DNA from: an uncultured Collinsella sp.
Lineage (GTDB): Bacteria > Actinomycetota > Coriobacteriia > Coriobacteriales > Coriobacteriaceae
DNA: 64,000 nt
NCBI GenBank assembly: GCA_900542825.1
Contig: UQOY01000008.1
Coordinates: 1-64,000 of the forward strand
Direction: 5' to 3'
The position numbers and the translations under genes are program-made. Below are positions 41,486 to 50,059 of the stretch, piece after piece. Under the pieces are notes generated by a model, which saw only the letters and a list, made by a program, of their open reading frames with translations, ran no database searches and was not told the origin of the DNA. The stretch's first letter is position 1. Each line of letters starts with the position of its first letter.

Positions 41486-42999
41486 TGGCGCAGAGCTTCG
41501 ATTCCCTTACCGCCGCCCAGATCGCCGCGGGCGTTGCCGCCGGCGACTTTACCGCTACCGAGGTGGCCCAGGCCTCCCTTGCCGCCATCGAAGCGCGTGA
41601 GGGCGGGGTCCAGGCATTCCTGCAGGTAGCGCCCGAGCTTGCGCTCGATGCCGCCGCGCGCGTGGATGCCGACCGTGCCGCAGGCAAGCCGCTGCCCCCG
41701 CTCGCAGGCGTGCCGCTGGCCATTAAGGACAACATGAACCTTGTGGGCACGCGCACCACCTGCGCTTCCCGCATGCTCGGGGACTACCAGAGCGTCTACA
41801 CCGCCACCTGCGTCCAACGCATGCTCGATGCCGGCTGCCTGCCCATGGGCAAGGCCAACATGGACGAGTTTGCCTTTGGCAGCTCCACCGAGAGCTCGGC
41901 GTTCCACCGCACCAACAACCCCTGGGATACCGAGCGCGTGCCCGGCGGCTCCTCGGGCGGCTCCGCTGCCGCCGTCGCCGCGGGCGAAGTCGCGCTCTCG
42001 CTGGGCTCGGACACCGGCGGCTCCATTCGCCAGCCGGCGTCGCTGTGCGGCGTGGTGGGCTTTAAGCCCACGTATGGCGCCGTGAGCCGTTACGGCGTTG
42101 TTGCCTTTGGCTCGTCGCTCGACCAGGTGGGCCCCTTTGGCCGCACGGTCGAGGATGTCGCGCTGGCCATGAACGCGCTTACCGGCGCGGGCCACGATCC
42201 GTACGACTGCACCAGCCAGGATTGCGCCGTTGACTTTACCGAGCATCTCAACGACAGCATCGAGGGTAAGCGCGTGGGCATCATCCCCGCGTTTATGGAG
42301 GCCGAGGGCCTGACGCCCGAGGTTAAGGCTGCTGTTCAGCGCGCCGCCCAGGAGCTGCAGAGCCAGGGTGCCGAGCTGGTCGAGGTCGACCTGCCGCACC
42401 TGGATGCCGCCATCGCCGCCTACTACGTCATCGGCCCGGCCGAGGCGTTCTCCAACCTGGCGCGCTTCGACGGCATTCGCTACGGCTACCAGGAGGAAGG
42501 CTGCGCCAACCTGTCCGACCAGAGCTCGCTCTCGCGCGCCCACGGCTTTGGCGCCGAGGCCAAGCGCCGTCAGATGCTCGGTGCCTACCTGCTGAGCTCG
42601 GGCGTGTACGACAAGTACTACTACGCTGCGCAAAAGGCTCGCACGCTCATCACGCAGGACTACGACGCCGCATATGCCAAGGTGGACACCATCCTCATGC
42701 CCGCCTCGCCGCGCACGGCCTTTAAGTTTGGCGAGATCAGCGATCCCACGCAGATGTACCTCTCCGACCTGTATACCATCTCGCTCAACATTTGCGGCAA
42801 CGGTGGTATCTCGGTGCCGCTGGGCCTGGGCGAGGATACTCAGCTGCCCGTTTCTGCCCAGCTGGTGGGTCCGGCGTTTAAGGACCGTCAGCTGCTCACG
42901 TTTGCCCGCGCCCTGGAGCGCGGCTTTGCCGATGACGCCACGGGTGCGCCCGCGCTTTCCGTCGCGCCCGATTTTGCCGGGAAGGGAGGCGAGCTGTAA
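41485..42999 (+). CDS. gatA: Asp/Glu-tRNA(Asn/Gln) amidotransferase subunit A
   Basis: The glutaminase subunit, an amidase-signature protein of 504 residues, releases ammonia for transamidation. The catalytic triad residues lie in LAIKDNMN (Lys), GGSSGGSAAAVA (cis-Ser) and SLGSDTGGSIRQPAS (nucleophile Ser). It is coupled on both sides by TAATG overlaps. Confidence 0.96.
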   Translation: MAQSFDSLTAAQIAAGVAAGDFTATEVAQASLAAIEAREGGVQAFLQVAPELALDAAARVDADRAAGKPLPPLAGVPLAIKDNMNLVGTRTTCASRMLGDYQSVYTATCVQRMLDAGCLPMGKANMDEFAFGSSTESSAFHRTNNPWDTERVPGGSSGGSAAAVAAGEVALSLGSDTGGSIRQPASLCGVVGFKPTYGAVSRYGVVAFGSSLDQVGPFGRTVEDVALAMNALTGAGHDPYDCTSQDCAVDFTEHLNDSIEGKRVGIIPAFMEAEGLTPEVKAAVQRAAQELQSQGAELVEVDLPHLDAAIAAYYVIGPAEAFSNLARFDGIRYGYQEEGCANLSDQSSLSRAHGFGAEAKRRQMLGAYLLSSGVYDKYYYAAQKARTLITQDYDAAYAKVDTILMPASPRTAFKFGEISDPTQMYLSDLYTISLNICGNGGISVPLGLGEDTQLPVSAQLVGPAFKDRQLLTFARALERGFADDATGAPALSVAPDFAGKGGEL

Positions 43000-44675
43000 T
43001 GAGGGAGCTTTCCGAGGTCCTGCAGGATTGGGAGGCCGTGATCGGCCTGGAGATCCATACTGAGCTCACCGCACTCGATACCAAGATGTTCTGCAACTGC
43101 AAGCTCAGCCACGATGACGAGCCCAACGCTAACGTGTGCCCGGTGTGCCTGGGCCTGCCCGGCGCTCTACCGGTGCCCAACAAGCGCGCCATCGAGAGCA
43201 TCGTCAAGGCTGGTCTCGCCACCAATTGCGAGATCCAGCGCCACTCGATGTTCTATCGCAAGCACTACTTTTATCCCGACATGGCCAAGAACTTCCAGAC
43301 CACGCAGGGTCCGGTCGCCTTTGCCATGTACGGCCACCTGGACCTGGACGTGACCGGTCGTGGTGCCGCCGAGCGCCCCGACTGCGCATTTGGCGAGGCC
43401 GAGGCCCAGAGCCTGGCGAGCGCCTCGGCCAACGCCGAGGGCCTGTCCACGTCCATGACGTCGACCATGCGCGAAGGCAATCAGCGCGCCGGCCATCTGG
43501 CCAGCTATGACGCGTCCAGCCTGCAGATGCCCGAGCGCCGCGAGGACGGTTCCTACACGGTGCCCATCCGCATCCTGCGCATCCACATGGAGGAGGACGC
43601 CGCTAAGATGGTCCACGTGGGCGGTGCCGAGGGCCGCATTACCGCCGCGGCCGAGTCGCTCGTCGACTACAACCGTTGCGGCACGCCGCTCATCGAGCTC
43701 GTCACCGAGCCCGATCTGCGTACGCCCGAGGAAGCGCGTCTGTTTATGGAAAAGCTCCGCCGCATTTTTGTGACGCTGGGCATTTCCGATTGCTCCATGG
43801 AGAAGGGCTCCATGCGCTGCGACGGCAATGTGTCGCTGCGCCGCCGCGGCGAGACCAAGCTGGGCACCAAGACCGAGCTCAAGAACCTCAACTCGTTTAA
43901 GAGCCTGCATGACGGCCTTGCCTACGAAATCTGCCGCCAGGCCGAGGTACTCGAGGAGGGCGGCATCATCTACCAGGAGACCCGCCACTGGGAGCCCAGC
44001 CGCAAGCGCACCGTGGTCATGCGTGTGAAGGAGACGGCCGACGACTATCGCCTGTTCCCTGATCCCGATCTGGCGCCGTTCGATCTGGACGATGAGTTCA
44101 TCGACCGCTGCCGTGGCGAGATTCCCGAGCTGCCCGATGCCAAGCGCGCTCGTTTTGAGGCTGACTTTGGCATTAAGGCGGCCGATGCCGAGCAGATCGC
44201 TGGCGACCCGGAGTTTGCCGAGTTCTTTGAGGCCGCCGCTGCCGGTATGGCTGGCAAAGAGGCCCAGACGGTCGCAAACCTGCTGGTGAACGAGATGATC
44301 GCCTACCTTAAGGGCGCGGGTGTGTCGCTGGCCGAGTCCGGTATTGCACCGGCTCAGGTGGCGGCGCTGGCCAAGCTGCTGGCGACCGATGCCATCAGCT
44401 CCAATCAGGCGCACGAGGTCTTTGAGGCCATGGCCCAGACCGGCGACGACCCCAACAAGATCGTCGACGAGCGCGGCATGCGTCAGGTGAGCGATGCCGG
44501 TGCGTTGCAGCCGATTGTGGACGAGGTGCTGGCAAATTGTGCCGATCAGGCGCAGCAGTATCGTGACGGCAACCAGAAGGTCATCGGCTTTTTGGTGGGC
44601 CAGTGCATGAAGGCGAGTCGCGGCAAGGGCAACCCGAAGCTCTTCAACGAGTTGCTGAGAACGTCGCTCTCGTAG
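42999..44675 (+). CDS. gatB: Asp/Glu-tRNA(Asn/Gln) amidotransferase subunit B with an internal insertion
   Basis: Activates the aminoacyl ester of the misacylated tRNA with ATP and transfers the amide. VIGLEIHTEL, the zinc ligands Cys32, 34, 47 and 50, and RKHYFYPDMAKNFQ open the cradle domain; a helical and YqeY-like tail ends in GKGNPKLFNELL. At 558 residues it exceeds the usual 475 or so. Residues about 117-187 (RGAAERPD to MPERREDGSYT) interrupt the normally short link between GHLDLDV and the RIHMEEDAAK motif. A giant palindrome follows the stop. Confidence 0.95.
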   Translation: MRELSEVLQDWEAVIGLEIHTELTALDTKMFCNCKLSHDDEPNANVCPVCLGLPGALPVPNKRAIESIVKAGLATNCEIQRHSMFYRKHYFYPDMAKNFQTTQGPVAFAMYGHLDLDVTGRGAAERPDCAFGEAEAQSLASASANAEGLSTSMTSTMREGNQRAGHLASYDASSLQMPERREDGSYTVPIRILRIHMEEDAAKMVHVGGAEGRITAAAESLVDYNRCGTPLIELVTEPDLRTPEEARLFMEKLRRIFVTLGISDCSMEKGSMRCDGNVSLRRRGETKLGTKTELKNLNSFKSLHDGLAYEICRQAEVLEEGGIIYQETRHWEPSRKRTVVMRVKETADDYRLFPDPDLAPFDLDDEFIDRCRGEIPELPDAKRARFEADFGIKAADAEQIAGDPEFAEFFEAAAAGMAGKEAQTVANLLVNEMIAYLKGAGVSLAESGIAPAQVAALAKLLATDAISSNQAHEVFEAMAQTGDDPNKIVDERGMRQVSDAGALQPIVDEVLANCADQAQQYRDGNQKVIGFLVGQCMKASRGKGNPKLFNELLRTSLS

Positions 44676-44681
44676 CTGCGA

Positions 44682-44824
44682 GGCCGGGGAAGCCCCGAGT
44701 CGCCGGGGTATTTCCTCCAAATTTCAAACAGTCCTATGCAAGACGAAGGCCACATTTAGTGGCCTTCTTTGCATGCGGAACTCATTTGGAGCAAACACCC
44801 CGGCGACTCGGGGCTTCCCCGGCC
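44682..44824. repeat. Giant palindrome between convergent gatB and araC-type genes
   Basis: The arms 44682-44709 and 44797-44824 are perfect 28 bp reverse complements. Inside, CTCCAAAT/ATTTGGAG and TATGCAA/TTTGCAT pair loosely around a compact core GAAGGCCAC-ATTTA-GTGGCCTTC followed by TTTGC. It starts 7 bases after the gatB stop. The architecture matches the palindromes at 4508 and 7558 although no sequence is shared. Confidence 0.85.
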
Positions 44825-44899
44825 AGACGACTCGGCCGTTCGGGTCAGGCGGGCTGAATTGAATTTGGTGAATGAGGGCGCCGATGGCGCCCTCATTCT

Positions 44900-45904
44900 T
44901 TATATATGTTGGGAGCGCCAAGCGGTGGGGGTGGTGCCGGTGTGTTGCTTGAAGGCTTGGGCGAAGGCGGCCTGCTGAGGGTAGCCTAGACGCTCTGCGA
45001 CCTGCGCTATCGTGAGCGAGCTATCGGCCAAAAGGTCCTGTGCTCGCTCCATACGGCGTCTGCGAATGTAGGCACCCAGGGACTCGCCGGTTTGGGCCTT
45101 AAAGGTGGCGCATAGCTTGGAGCGGCTTGTGTAGAGCCTCTCGGCTACCTCGTTGATACCCACACGTCTGCCTTTGTCGAGCGCGCGCTCAATCATTGCC
45201 GTTGCTTCTTCGGCAATGGTTATGCTGGCGCGTGTGTCTGCCGCCCGCCGCGCCTGCTTGTGGGCCGCGCGCGAACAGGCGAGCTCCGCGACCATGGTCT
45301 CCACGATGCCTTGCATATAGACGTGTCCGCCTACGGTGCGGGCGCGGTCCTCGTTAATCCGGCGCAGCGTGTGGCAGATGGCAGACGTCGCCTCCTCGTG
45401 CCACGACTCGGCAAACGCTTCAAAGACTCCCACGAACTCAGTGGGATACCGATGCTCCAGCTCGTCAAAATACCCGGGCAAAAAGAGCACCGAGCGCGAG
45501 TGATAAAGCTGCCCTGCAAACAGCGGACTTAGTTCCTCGCCGCAGCTATCTTGGATAAAGCTGCACACCGCGCTGTTCGGCCACGGTCCATGCAAGGGTT
45601 TAAGGTTCGCAGGCGTTATGCCAGCCTCGGGCATGCATATAAGTGTGGGCGCGCTGACCTCGCTCACGCAGGCGTACGGCTCGGGTGTGTATTCGGCCAG
45701 GTACATATCGTGCGTCGGGGTAATGTAATGCTCCATGACGATGCAGGCAGGGGAGAGGGGCATGATCCATGCGCGTCCGTGCGCCCGATCGTTTGCCACC
45801 TCGCCGGTAAAGACGGCGCCCTTGCCGGTAAGCTCCAGGCCAAACTGCTCAAACTGCGGTGCGTAGAGCTCGGTTATGTCGGTCGCTGCCCGCCGTATTT
45901 GCAA
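44900..45904 (-). CDS. AraC-family transcriptional regulator
   Basis: A 334-residue regulator with the AraC double helix-turn-helix at the C-terminus (INEVAERLYTSRSKLCATFKAQTGESLGAYI, IAQVAERLGYPQQAAFAQAFKQHTGTTPTAWR) and an uncharacterised N-terminal sensor domain. The start is TTG 45904, with AAAGGGA 5 bases upstream; no ATG occurs for 47 codons. It is divergent from two ABC half-transporters. The layout resembles YbtA with YbtPQ, where an AraC regulator senses a siderophore. Confidence 0.87.
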   Translation of the reverse strand: MQIRRAATDITELYAPQFEQFGLELTGKGAVFTGEVANDRAHGRAWIMPLSPACIVMEHYITPTHDMYLAEYTPEPYACVSEVSAPTLICMPEAGITPANLKPLHGPWPNSAVCSFIQDSCGEELSPLFAGQLYHSRSVLFLPGYFDELEHRYPTEFVGVFEAFAESWHEEATSAICHTLRRINEDRARTVGGHVYMQGIVETMVAELACSRAAHKQARRAADTRASITIAEEATAMIERALDKGRRVGINEVAERLYTSRSKLCATFKAQTGESLGAYIRRRRMERAQDLLADSSLTIAQVAERLGYPQQAAFAQAFKQHTGTTPTAWRSQHI

Positions 45905-46018
45905 AAGCGTCCCTTTCCTTTGTAGAAACGTCCACGCCTGGCTCGATTGTGAGCCATGGCTAACACATCAATGATAAGTTCATTACGGTTAACTCTCAAG
46001 CCGTTAGAAGGGAATCTC

Positions 46019-47842
46019 ATGGCAAAGGGATCAAAAAGGGAAGGCGGCGGTATCGGCGAGCTGCTTGCATATGCCGGCGACCGCAAATTCCTAACGTATT
46101 TGGGCATGGCTCTCTCGGCGCTCTCGCAGCTGCTGAGCTTTGGCCCGTTCGTGTGCATTTGGCTTGTCGCGCGCGATCTGATCGCCGTGGCACCTAACTG
46201 GAGCGAAGCCTGCGACATCGCGACGTATGGCTGGTGGGCCGTGGGTTTTGCCCTGGCGAGCATCGTGGTCTATTTCGTGGGACTCATGTGCACGCACCTG
46301 TCTGCGTTTCGCTGCGCGTCCAATATCCGCAAGACTACGAGCGAGCACCTGCTTAAGCTGCCGCTTGGCTACTTTGACACACACGCCACCGGTGAGCTGC
46401 GCCGTATCGTAGACGGATGCGCCGCCTCCACCGAGACCCTGCTCGCGCACATGCTACCCGATATCGCCGGCGCCACCGCCATGGTCGCAGGTCTGCTCGT
46501 GCTGCTTTTCGCCCTCGATTGGCGCTTGGGCGCGGCATGCCTTATCTCGGTCGCCGTTTCGCTTGGCGCCATGGCCACCATGATGAGCGGCAAGGGCGCC
46601 GAGTTCATGAAGGCCTACATGGGCGCGCTGGTCAAGATGAACAAGACCGGTACCGAATACGTACGCGGCATTCCCGTGGTCAAGGTGTTTCAGCAGACGG
46701 TCTATTCCTTTAAGGCGTTCCACGACGCGATCGCCGAATACGCCGACATGGCACAAAGCTATGCGGGCACGTTTTGCCGAGGTCCGCAGGTACTCAACCT
46801 TACCGCGCTCAATGGTCTTGTGGCATTCCTTTTGCCCGTGGCGTTGCTGTTGGCGCCGGGCGAGACGGACTTTGCACGCTTTATGACCAACTTCACGTTT
46901 TACGCGATTTTTTCGGCCGTGGTGCCGACGGCCATGACCAAGCTCATGTTTGTGGGCGAGGCCTCTCAGATGAGTGCCGATTCGCTGGCTCGTATTCGAA
47001 GCGTCATGGGTTCCAAACAGCTCTCCGTGCCTGCCCAGCCCAAGCACTCCGCCGGTAGCGATGTGCGCTTTGAGGACGTGAGCTTTACGTACGAAGGTGC
47101 CGAAGCACCTGCCGTTAGCCATGTGAGTTTCAGCGTTCCCGCTGGTAGTACCCTCGCCCTGGTGGGTCCCTCGGGTGGCGGTAAGTCAACCTGCGCAAGC
47201 CTGATTCCGCGTTTTTGGGATGTCTCCTCGGGTCGAGTGCTCGTAGGCGGTGTGGACGTTCGCGATATGGATCCGCACGAGCTTATGGACCAGGTCGCCT
47301 TCGTGTTCCAGACCAACCAGCTGTTCCGGCAAACACTTGCCGATAACGTGCGCGCCTCCAAGCCATCGGCCACTGACGACGAAGTGCGTGCGGCCCTCTC
47401 CGCAGCTCAGTGCGACGACATTGTGGCCAAGCTTCCACAGGGCATCAATACCATGCTCGGTGCCGCTGGAGCATATCTTTCGGGCGGCGAGGTCCAGCGC
47501 GTGGCACTCGCCCGCGCGATCCTTAAAGACGCGCCTATCGTGGTGCTCGATGAGGCCACGGCGTTTGCCGATCCCGAGAACGAGGCGCTCATCCAGCGCG
47601 CCTTTAGCAAGCTGGCAGCGGGTCGCACGGTCATTATGATCGCGCACCGGCTTTCGACCGTGGTGGGGGCCGACAAGATCGTGGTGCTCAACCAAGGTAG
47701 CGTGCAGGAGACTGGCACCCATGCCGAGCTGCTGTCCCAAAACGGTCTATACGCCAAGATGTGGGCCGAATACGAACAGGCCGCGAGCTGGAAGATCACT
47801 GCTGCCGCGGATGCCGCCATCACGAAGGGAGGCGAGGCCTAA
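46019..47842 (+). CDS. ABC half-transporter, siderophore/iron-import type (first subunit)
   Basis: A 607-residue membrane-ATPase fusion. Walker A GPSGGGKST, signature YLSGGEVQR, Walker B VVLDEATAFADPENE and AHRLSTV are all intact, so both ATP sites of the pair should work. The DEATAFADPENE form is, from memory, characteristic of the YbtP/IrtA group, exporter-fold proteins that import Fe-siderophores. ATG 46019 follows AGAAGGG; a longer frame from 45956 lacks such a site. The partner gene starts directly after the stop. Confidence 0.87.
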   Translation: MAKGSKREGGGIGELLAYAGDRKFLTYLGMALSALSQLLSFGPFVCIWLVARDLIAVAPNWSEACDIATYGWWAVGFALASIVVYFVGLMCTHLSAFRCASNIRKTTSEHLLKLPLGYFDTHATGELRRIVDGCAASTETLLAHMLPDIAGATAMVAGLLVLLFALDWRLGAACLISVAVSLGAMATMMSGKGAEFMKAYMGALVKMNKTGTEYVRGIPVVKVFQQTVYSFKAFHDAIAEYADMAQSYAGTFCRGPQVLNLTALNGLVAFLLPVALLLAPGETDFARFMTNFTFYAIFSAVVPTAMTKLMFVGEASQMSADSLARIRSVMGSKQLSVPAQPKHSAGSDVRFEDVSFTYEGAEAPAVSHVSFSVPAGSTLALVGPSGGGKSTCASLIPRFWDVSSGRVLVGGVDVRDMDPHELMDQVAFVFQTNQLFRQTLADNVRASKPSATDDEVRAALSAAQCDDIVAKLPQGINTMLGAAGAYLSGGEVQRVALARAILKDAPIVVLDEATAFADPENEALIQRAFSKLAAGRTVIMIAHRLSTVVGADKIVVLNQGSVQETGTHAELLSQNGLYAKMWAEYEQAASWKITAAADAAITKGGEA

Positions 47843-49600
47843 ATGTTCGCCTCATTCCAAAAGAAGTATTTCCTATCCGATAAAGGCGTCGCCGGCGTAA
47901 AACGCGGCATTTTCTGGACCGCGCTCACCAATCTCATTACCATGGCCGGCATGGGCTTATTGTTCCTGGTCATGGCCGGTTTTGTCGAACATCTCGCCAC
48001 CGGTGCCGACCTGCCGGATGCCCTGCCGATTGTGGGCGGCCTCCTGGTCTTTTTCGTGTTGCTCTTTGCCTCTAACTGGCAGCAGTATTACTACACCTAC
48101 TGCATCTTTTACGAGGAGTGCGGCAAGCAGCGTATGGAGATTGCCGAGCGCTTGCGCAAGCTGCCGCTGTCGTTTTTTGGCCGTCGTGATCTGGCCGATT
48201 TAACCGAGACCATCATGGGCGACGTCCAAGCCATGGAGCACGCCTACAGCCACGTGCTGGGAGAGCTTTGGGGTGCCATCATCGCAAGCGCCATTGTGTT
48301 CGTGGCGTCGCTGTTCTTTTGCTGGCAGCTGGCGATCGCGGCGTTTTGGAGCGTGCCCGTGGCCTTTGCCGTGCTGTATCTGACACGCGGCCCCATGACC
48401 CCGGTGTTCGACCATGTGCGCGCCGAGAAGGTCAAGGTTACCGAGGCGATCCAGGAGACGCTCGACTGCGTGCGCGAGATCCGCGCCACCAACCAGGAGG
48501 CTCATTATCTTGAGAGGCTCAACGCCGTGATCGATGCCGAGGAGCGCGAGACCACCAGAGGTGAGCTCGCCAATGGGCTTTTGGTCAACTCCGCCTTTGC
48601 CATCCTGCGCCTGGGGATTGCCACCACGTTGGTCACGGGCGCTGCGATGGTCGCCTCCGGCCAGGTCGACTTTTTGATGATGTTTGCCTTCCTGCTTATG
48701 GTGAGCCGCATCTATGCGCCCTTTGATCAGGCGCTGATGCTGATGTCCGAGCTGTTTGCCGCCGAGTCGTCGGCCAAGCGCATGCGTTCCATCATGGAAG
48801 AGCCCGTGGCTCGGGGCAGCGAGCAGTTTGAGCCCGTAGACCACGATGTGGTGTTCGATCACGTGGCATTTGGCTATGGTGCGGGCGAGGACGGCCGCGC
48901 CGGCGAGAAAGTTCTTACCGATGTGAGCTTTACCGCCAAGGAAGGCGAGGTCACGGCACTGGTCGGTCCTTCGGGCTCCGGTAAGTCCACGGTGAGCCGC
49001 CTGGCCGCGCGCTTTTGGGACGCCACCGAAGGCACGGTCACCGTGGGCGGCGTGGATGTTGCGAGCGTGGATCCCGAGGTGCTGCTGCGCGACTACGCCA
49101 TTGTGTTCCAAGACGTGCTGCTCTTTGACGACACGGTGATGGGAAACATCCGTCTTGGTCGCCGCGATGCCACCGATGAGGAAGTGCTTGCTGCCGCGCG
49201 TGCCGCCAACTGCGACGAGTTTGTGAGCCGCATGCCGCAGGGCTATGACACCATGATCGGCGAGAACGGCTCCAAGCTGTCCGGCGGTGAGCGCCAGCGC
49301 ATCTCTATCGCCCGTGCGCTGCTCAAAGACGCACCGATTGTGTTGCTGGACGAGGCGACGGCGAGTTTGGATGTGGAGAACGAGACCGTGGTGCAGCAGG
49401 CGCTCTCCCGCCTGCTCGCAGGAAAGACAGTTATCGTGATCGCCCACCGTATGCGCACGGTAGAAAATGCCGATAAGATCGTTGTACTCAAGGATGGTGT
49501 GGTTGCCGAGCAGGGCACTCCGGCGCAGCTCAAGGCGGCAGGTGGAGAATTCGCCCGCATGGTGGCGCTGCAAAAGGAAGCAGCTACCTGGCAGTTGTAA
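47843..49600 (+). CDS. ABC half-transporter, siderophore/iron-import type (second subunit)
   Basis: A 585-residue partner with six membrane helices and an ATPase domain: Walker A GPSGSGKST, Q-loop VFQDVLLF, signature LSGGERQR, Walker B VLLDEATASLDVENE and AHRMRTV. It begins with no gap after the first subunit (GAGGC lies within that gene's end), so the two form a heterodimer. The substrate is inferred from the YbtPQ-like layout with an AraC regulator; drug export is the alternative. Confidence 0.87.
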   Translation: MFASFQKKYFLSDKGVAGVKRGIFWTALTNLITMAGMGLLFLVMAGFVEHLATGADLPDALPIVGGLLVFFVLLFASNWQQYYYTYCIFYEECGKQRMEIAERLRKLPLSFFGRRDLADLTETIMGDVQAMEHAYSHVLGELWGAIIASAIVFVASLFFCWQLAIAAFWSVPVAFAVLYLTRGPMTPVFDHVRAEKVKVTEAIQETLDCVREIRATNQEAHYLERLNAVIDAEERETTRGELANGLLVNSAFAILRLGIATTLVTGAAMVASGQVDFLMMFAFLLMVSRIYAPFDQALMLMSELFAAESSAKRMRSIMEEPVARGSEQFEPVDHDVVFDHVAFGYGAGEDGRAGEKVLTDVSFTAKEGEVTALVGPSGSGKSTVSRLAARFWDATEGTVTVGGVDVASVDPEVLLRDYAIVFQDVLLFDDTVMGNIRLGRRDATDEEVLAAARAANCDEFVSRMPQGYDTMIGENGSKLSGGERQRISIARALLKDAPIVLLDEATASLDVENETVVQQALSRLLAGKTVIVIAHRMRTVENADKIVVLKDGVVAEQGTPAQLKAAGGEFARMVALQKEAATWQL

Positions 49601-49608
49601 GAAGGGGC

Positions 49609-49625
49609 AAAGGGACAGTCCCTTT
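49609..49625 (+). terminator. Small hairpin after the ABC pair
   Basis: AAAGGG and CCCTTT flank ACAGT. It is a short stem with a weak T tract, so only a tentative terminator. Confidence 0.3.
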
Positions 49626-49667
49626 CTCACATTGACAATCGGTTACTCCGCATCGTTAATTTTCAAA

Positions 49668-49687
49668 AGGTTAGCCATGGCTGACCT
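49668..49687. promoter_or_regulatory. AGGTTAGCC palindrome upstream of the P-type ATPase operon
   Basis: AGGTTAGCCATGGCTGACCT is a 20 bp palindrome with one mismatched pair. The AGGTTAGC half equals the DtxR/IdeR half-site, but the halves are further apart than in the 19 bp consensus. A metal-responsive operator is possible. Confidence 0.45.
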
Positions 49688-49795
49688 AGATAGTTAGATA
49701 AAATTGAGATATTTCAAAAGCGTGCTCGAGCAAACTTGTTTACTCGGGTGCTGAGGCACCATGCCGCGTCCAATGCGGCAAAAGGGAGAGACATC

Positions 49796-50041
49796 ATGAA
49801 GAAGTCCACGTTCAACACCCTGCTTGTCGGTGGCGGTTTTCTGCTCGGCACGGCCGGCATCAAGCTGCTCACCAGCGCTCCGGTAAAGAACGCTTGCGTG
49901 CAGGGTATCGCGTGTGGCATGCGCATCAAGAACGGCTACCAGGACATGGTCGAGCAGGCCAAGGCTAATGTCGACGACATGGTTGCCGAGGCTGCTTACA
50001 TCACCCAGAGCGAGGCCGCCGCGGACAACGCAGCCGAGTAG
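49796..50041 (+). CDS. Small membrane-anchored protein linked to P-type ATPase (DUF6110-like)
   Basis: An 81-residue protein with an N-terminal hydrophobic segment (TLLVGGGFLLGTAGIKLLTS), then VKNACVQGIACGMRIKNGYQDMVEQAKANVDDM and an acidic Ala-rich tail. The two Cys and the repeated partner position next to heavy-metal P-type ATPases recall the DUF6110 family; I state this from memory. ATG 49796 has AAAGGGAGA upstream. The P-type ATPase gene begins 18 bases after its stop, so the two are co-transcribed and probably act together. Confidence 0.75.
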   Translation: MKKSTFNTLLVGGGFLLGTAGIKLLTSAPVKNACVQGIACGMRIKNGYQDMVEQAKANVDDMVAEAAYITQSEAAADNAAE

Positions 50042-50059
50042 CGCTCTCAGGCACAAACT

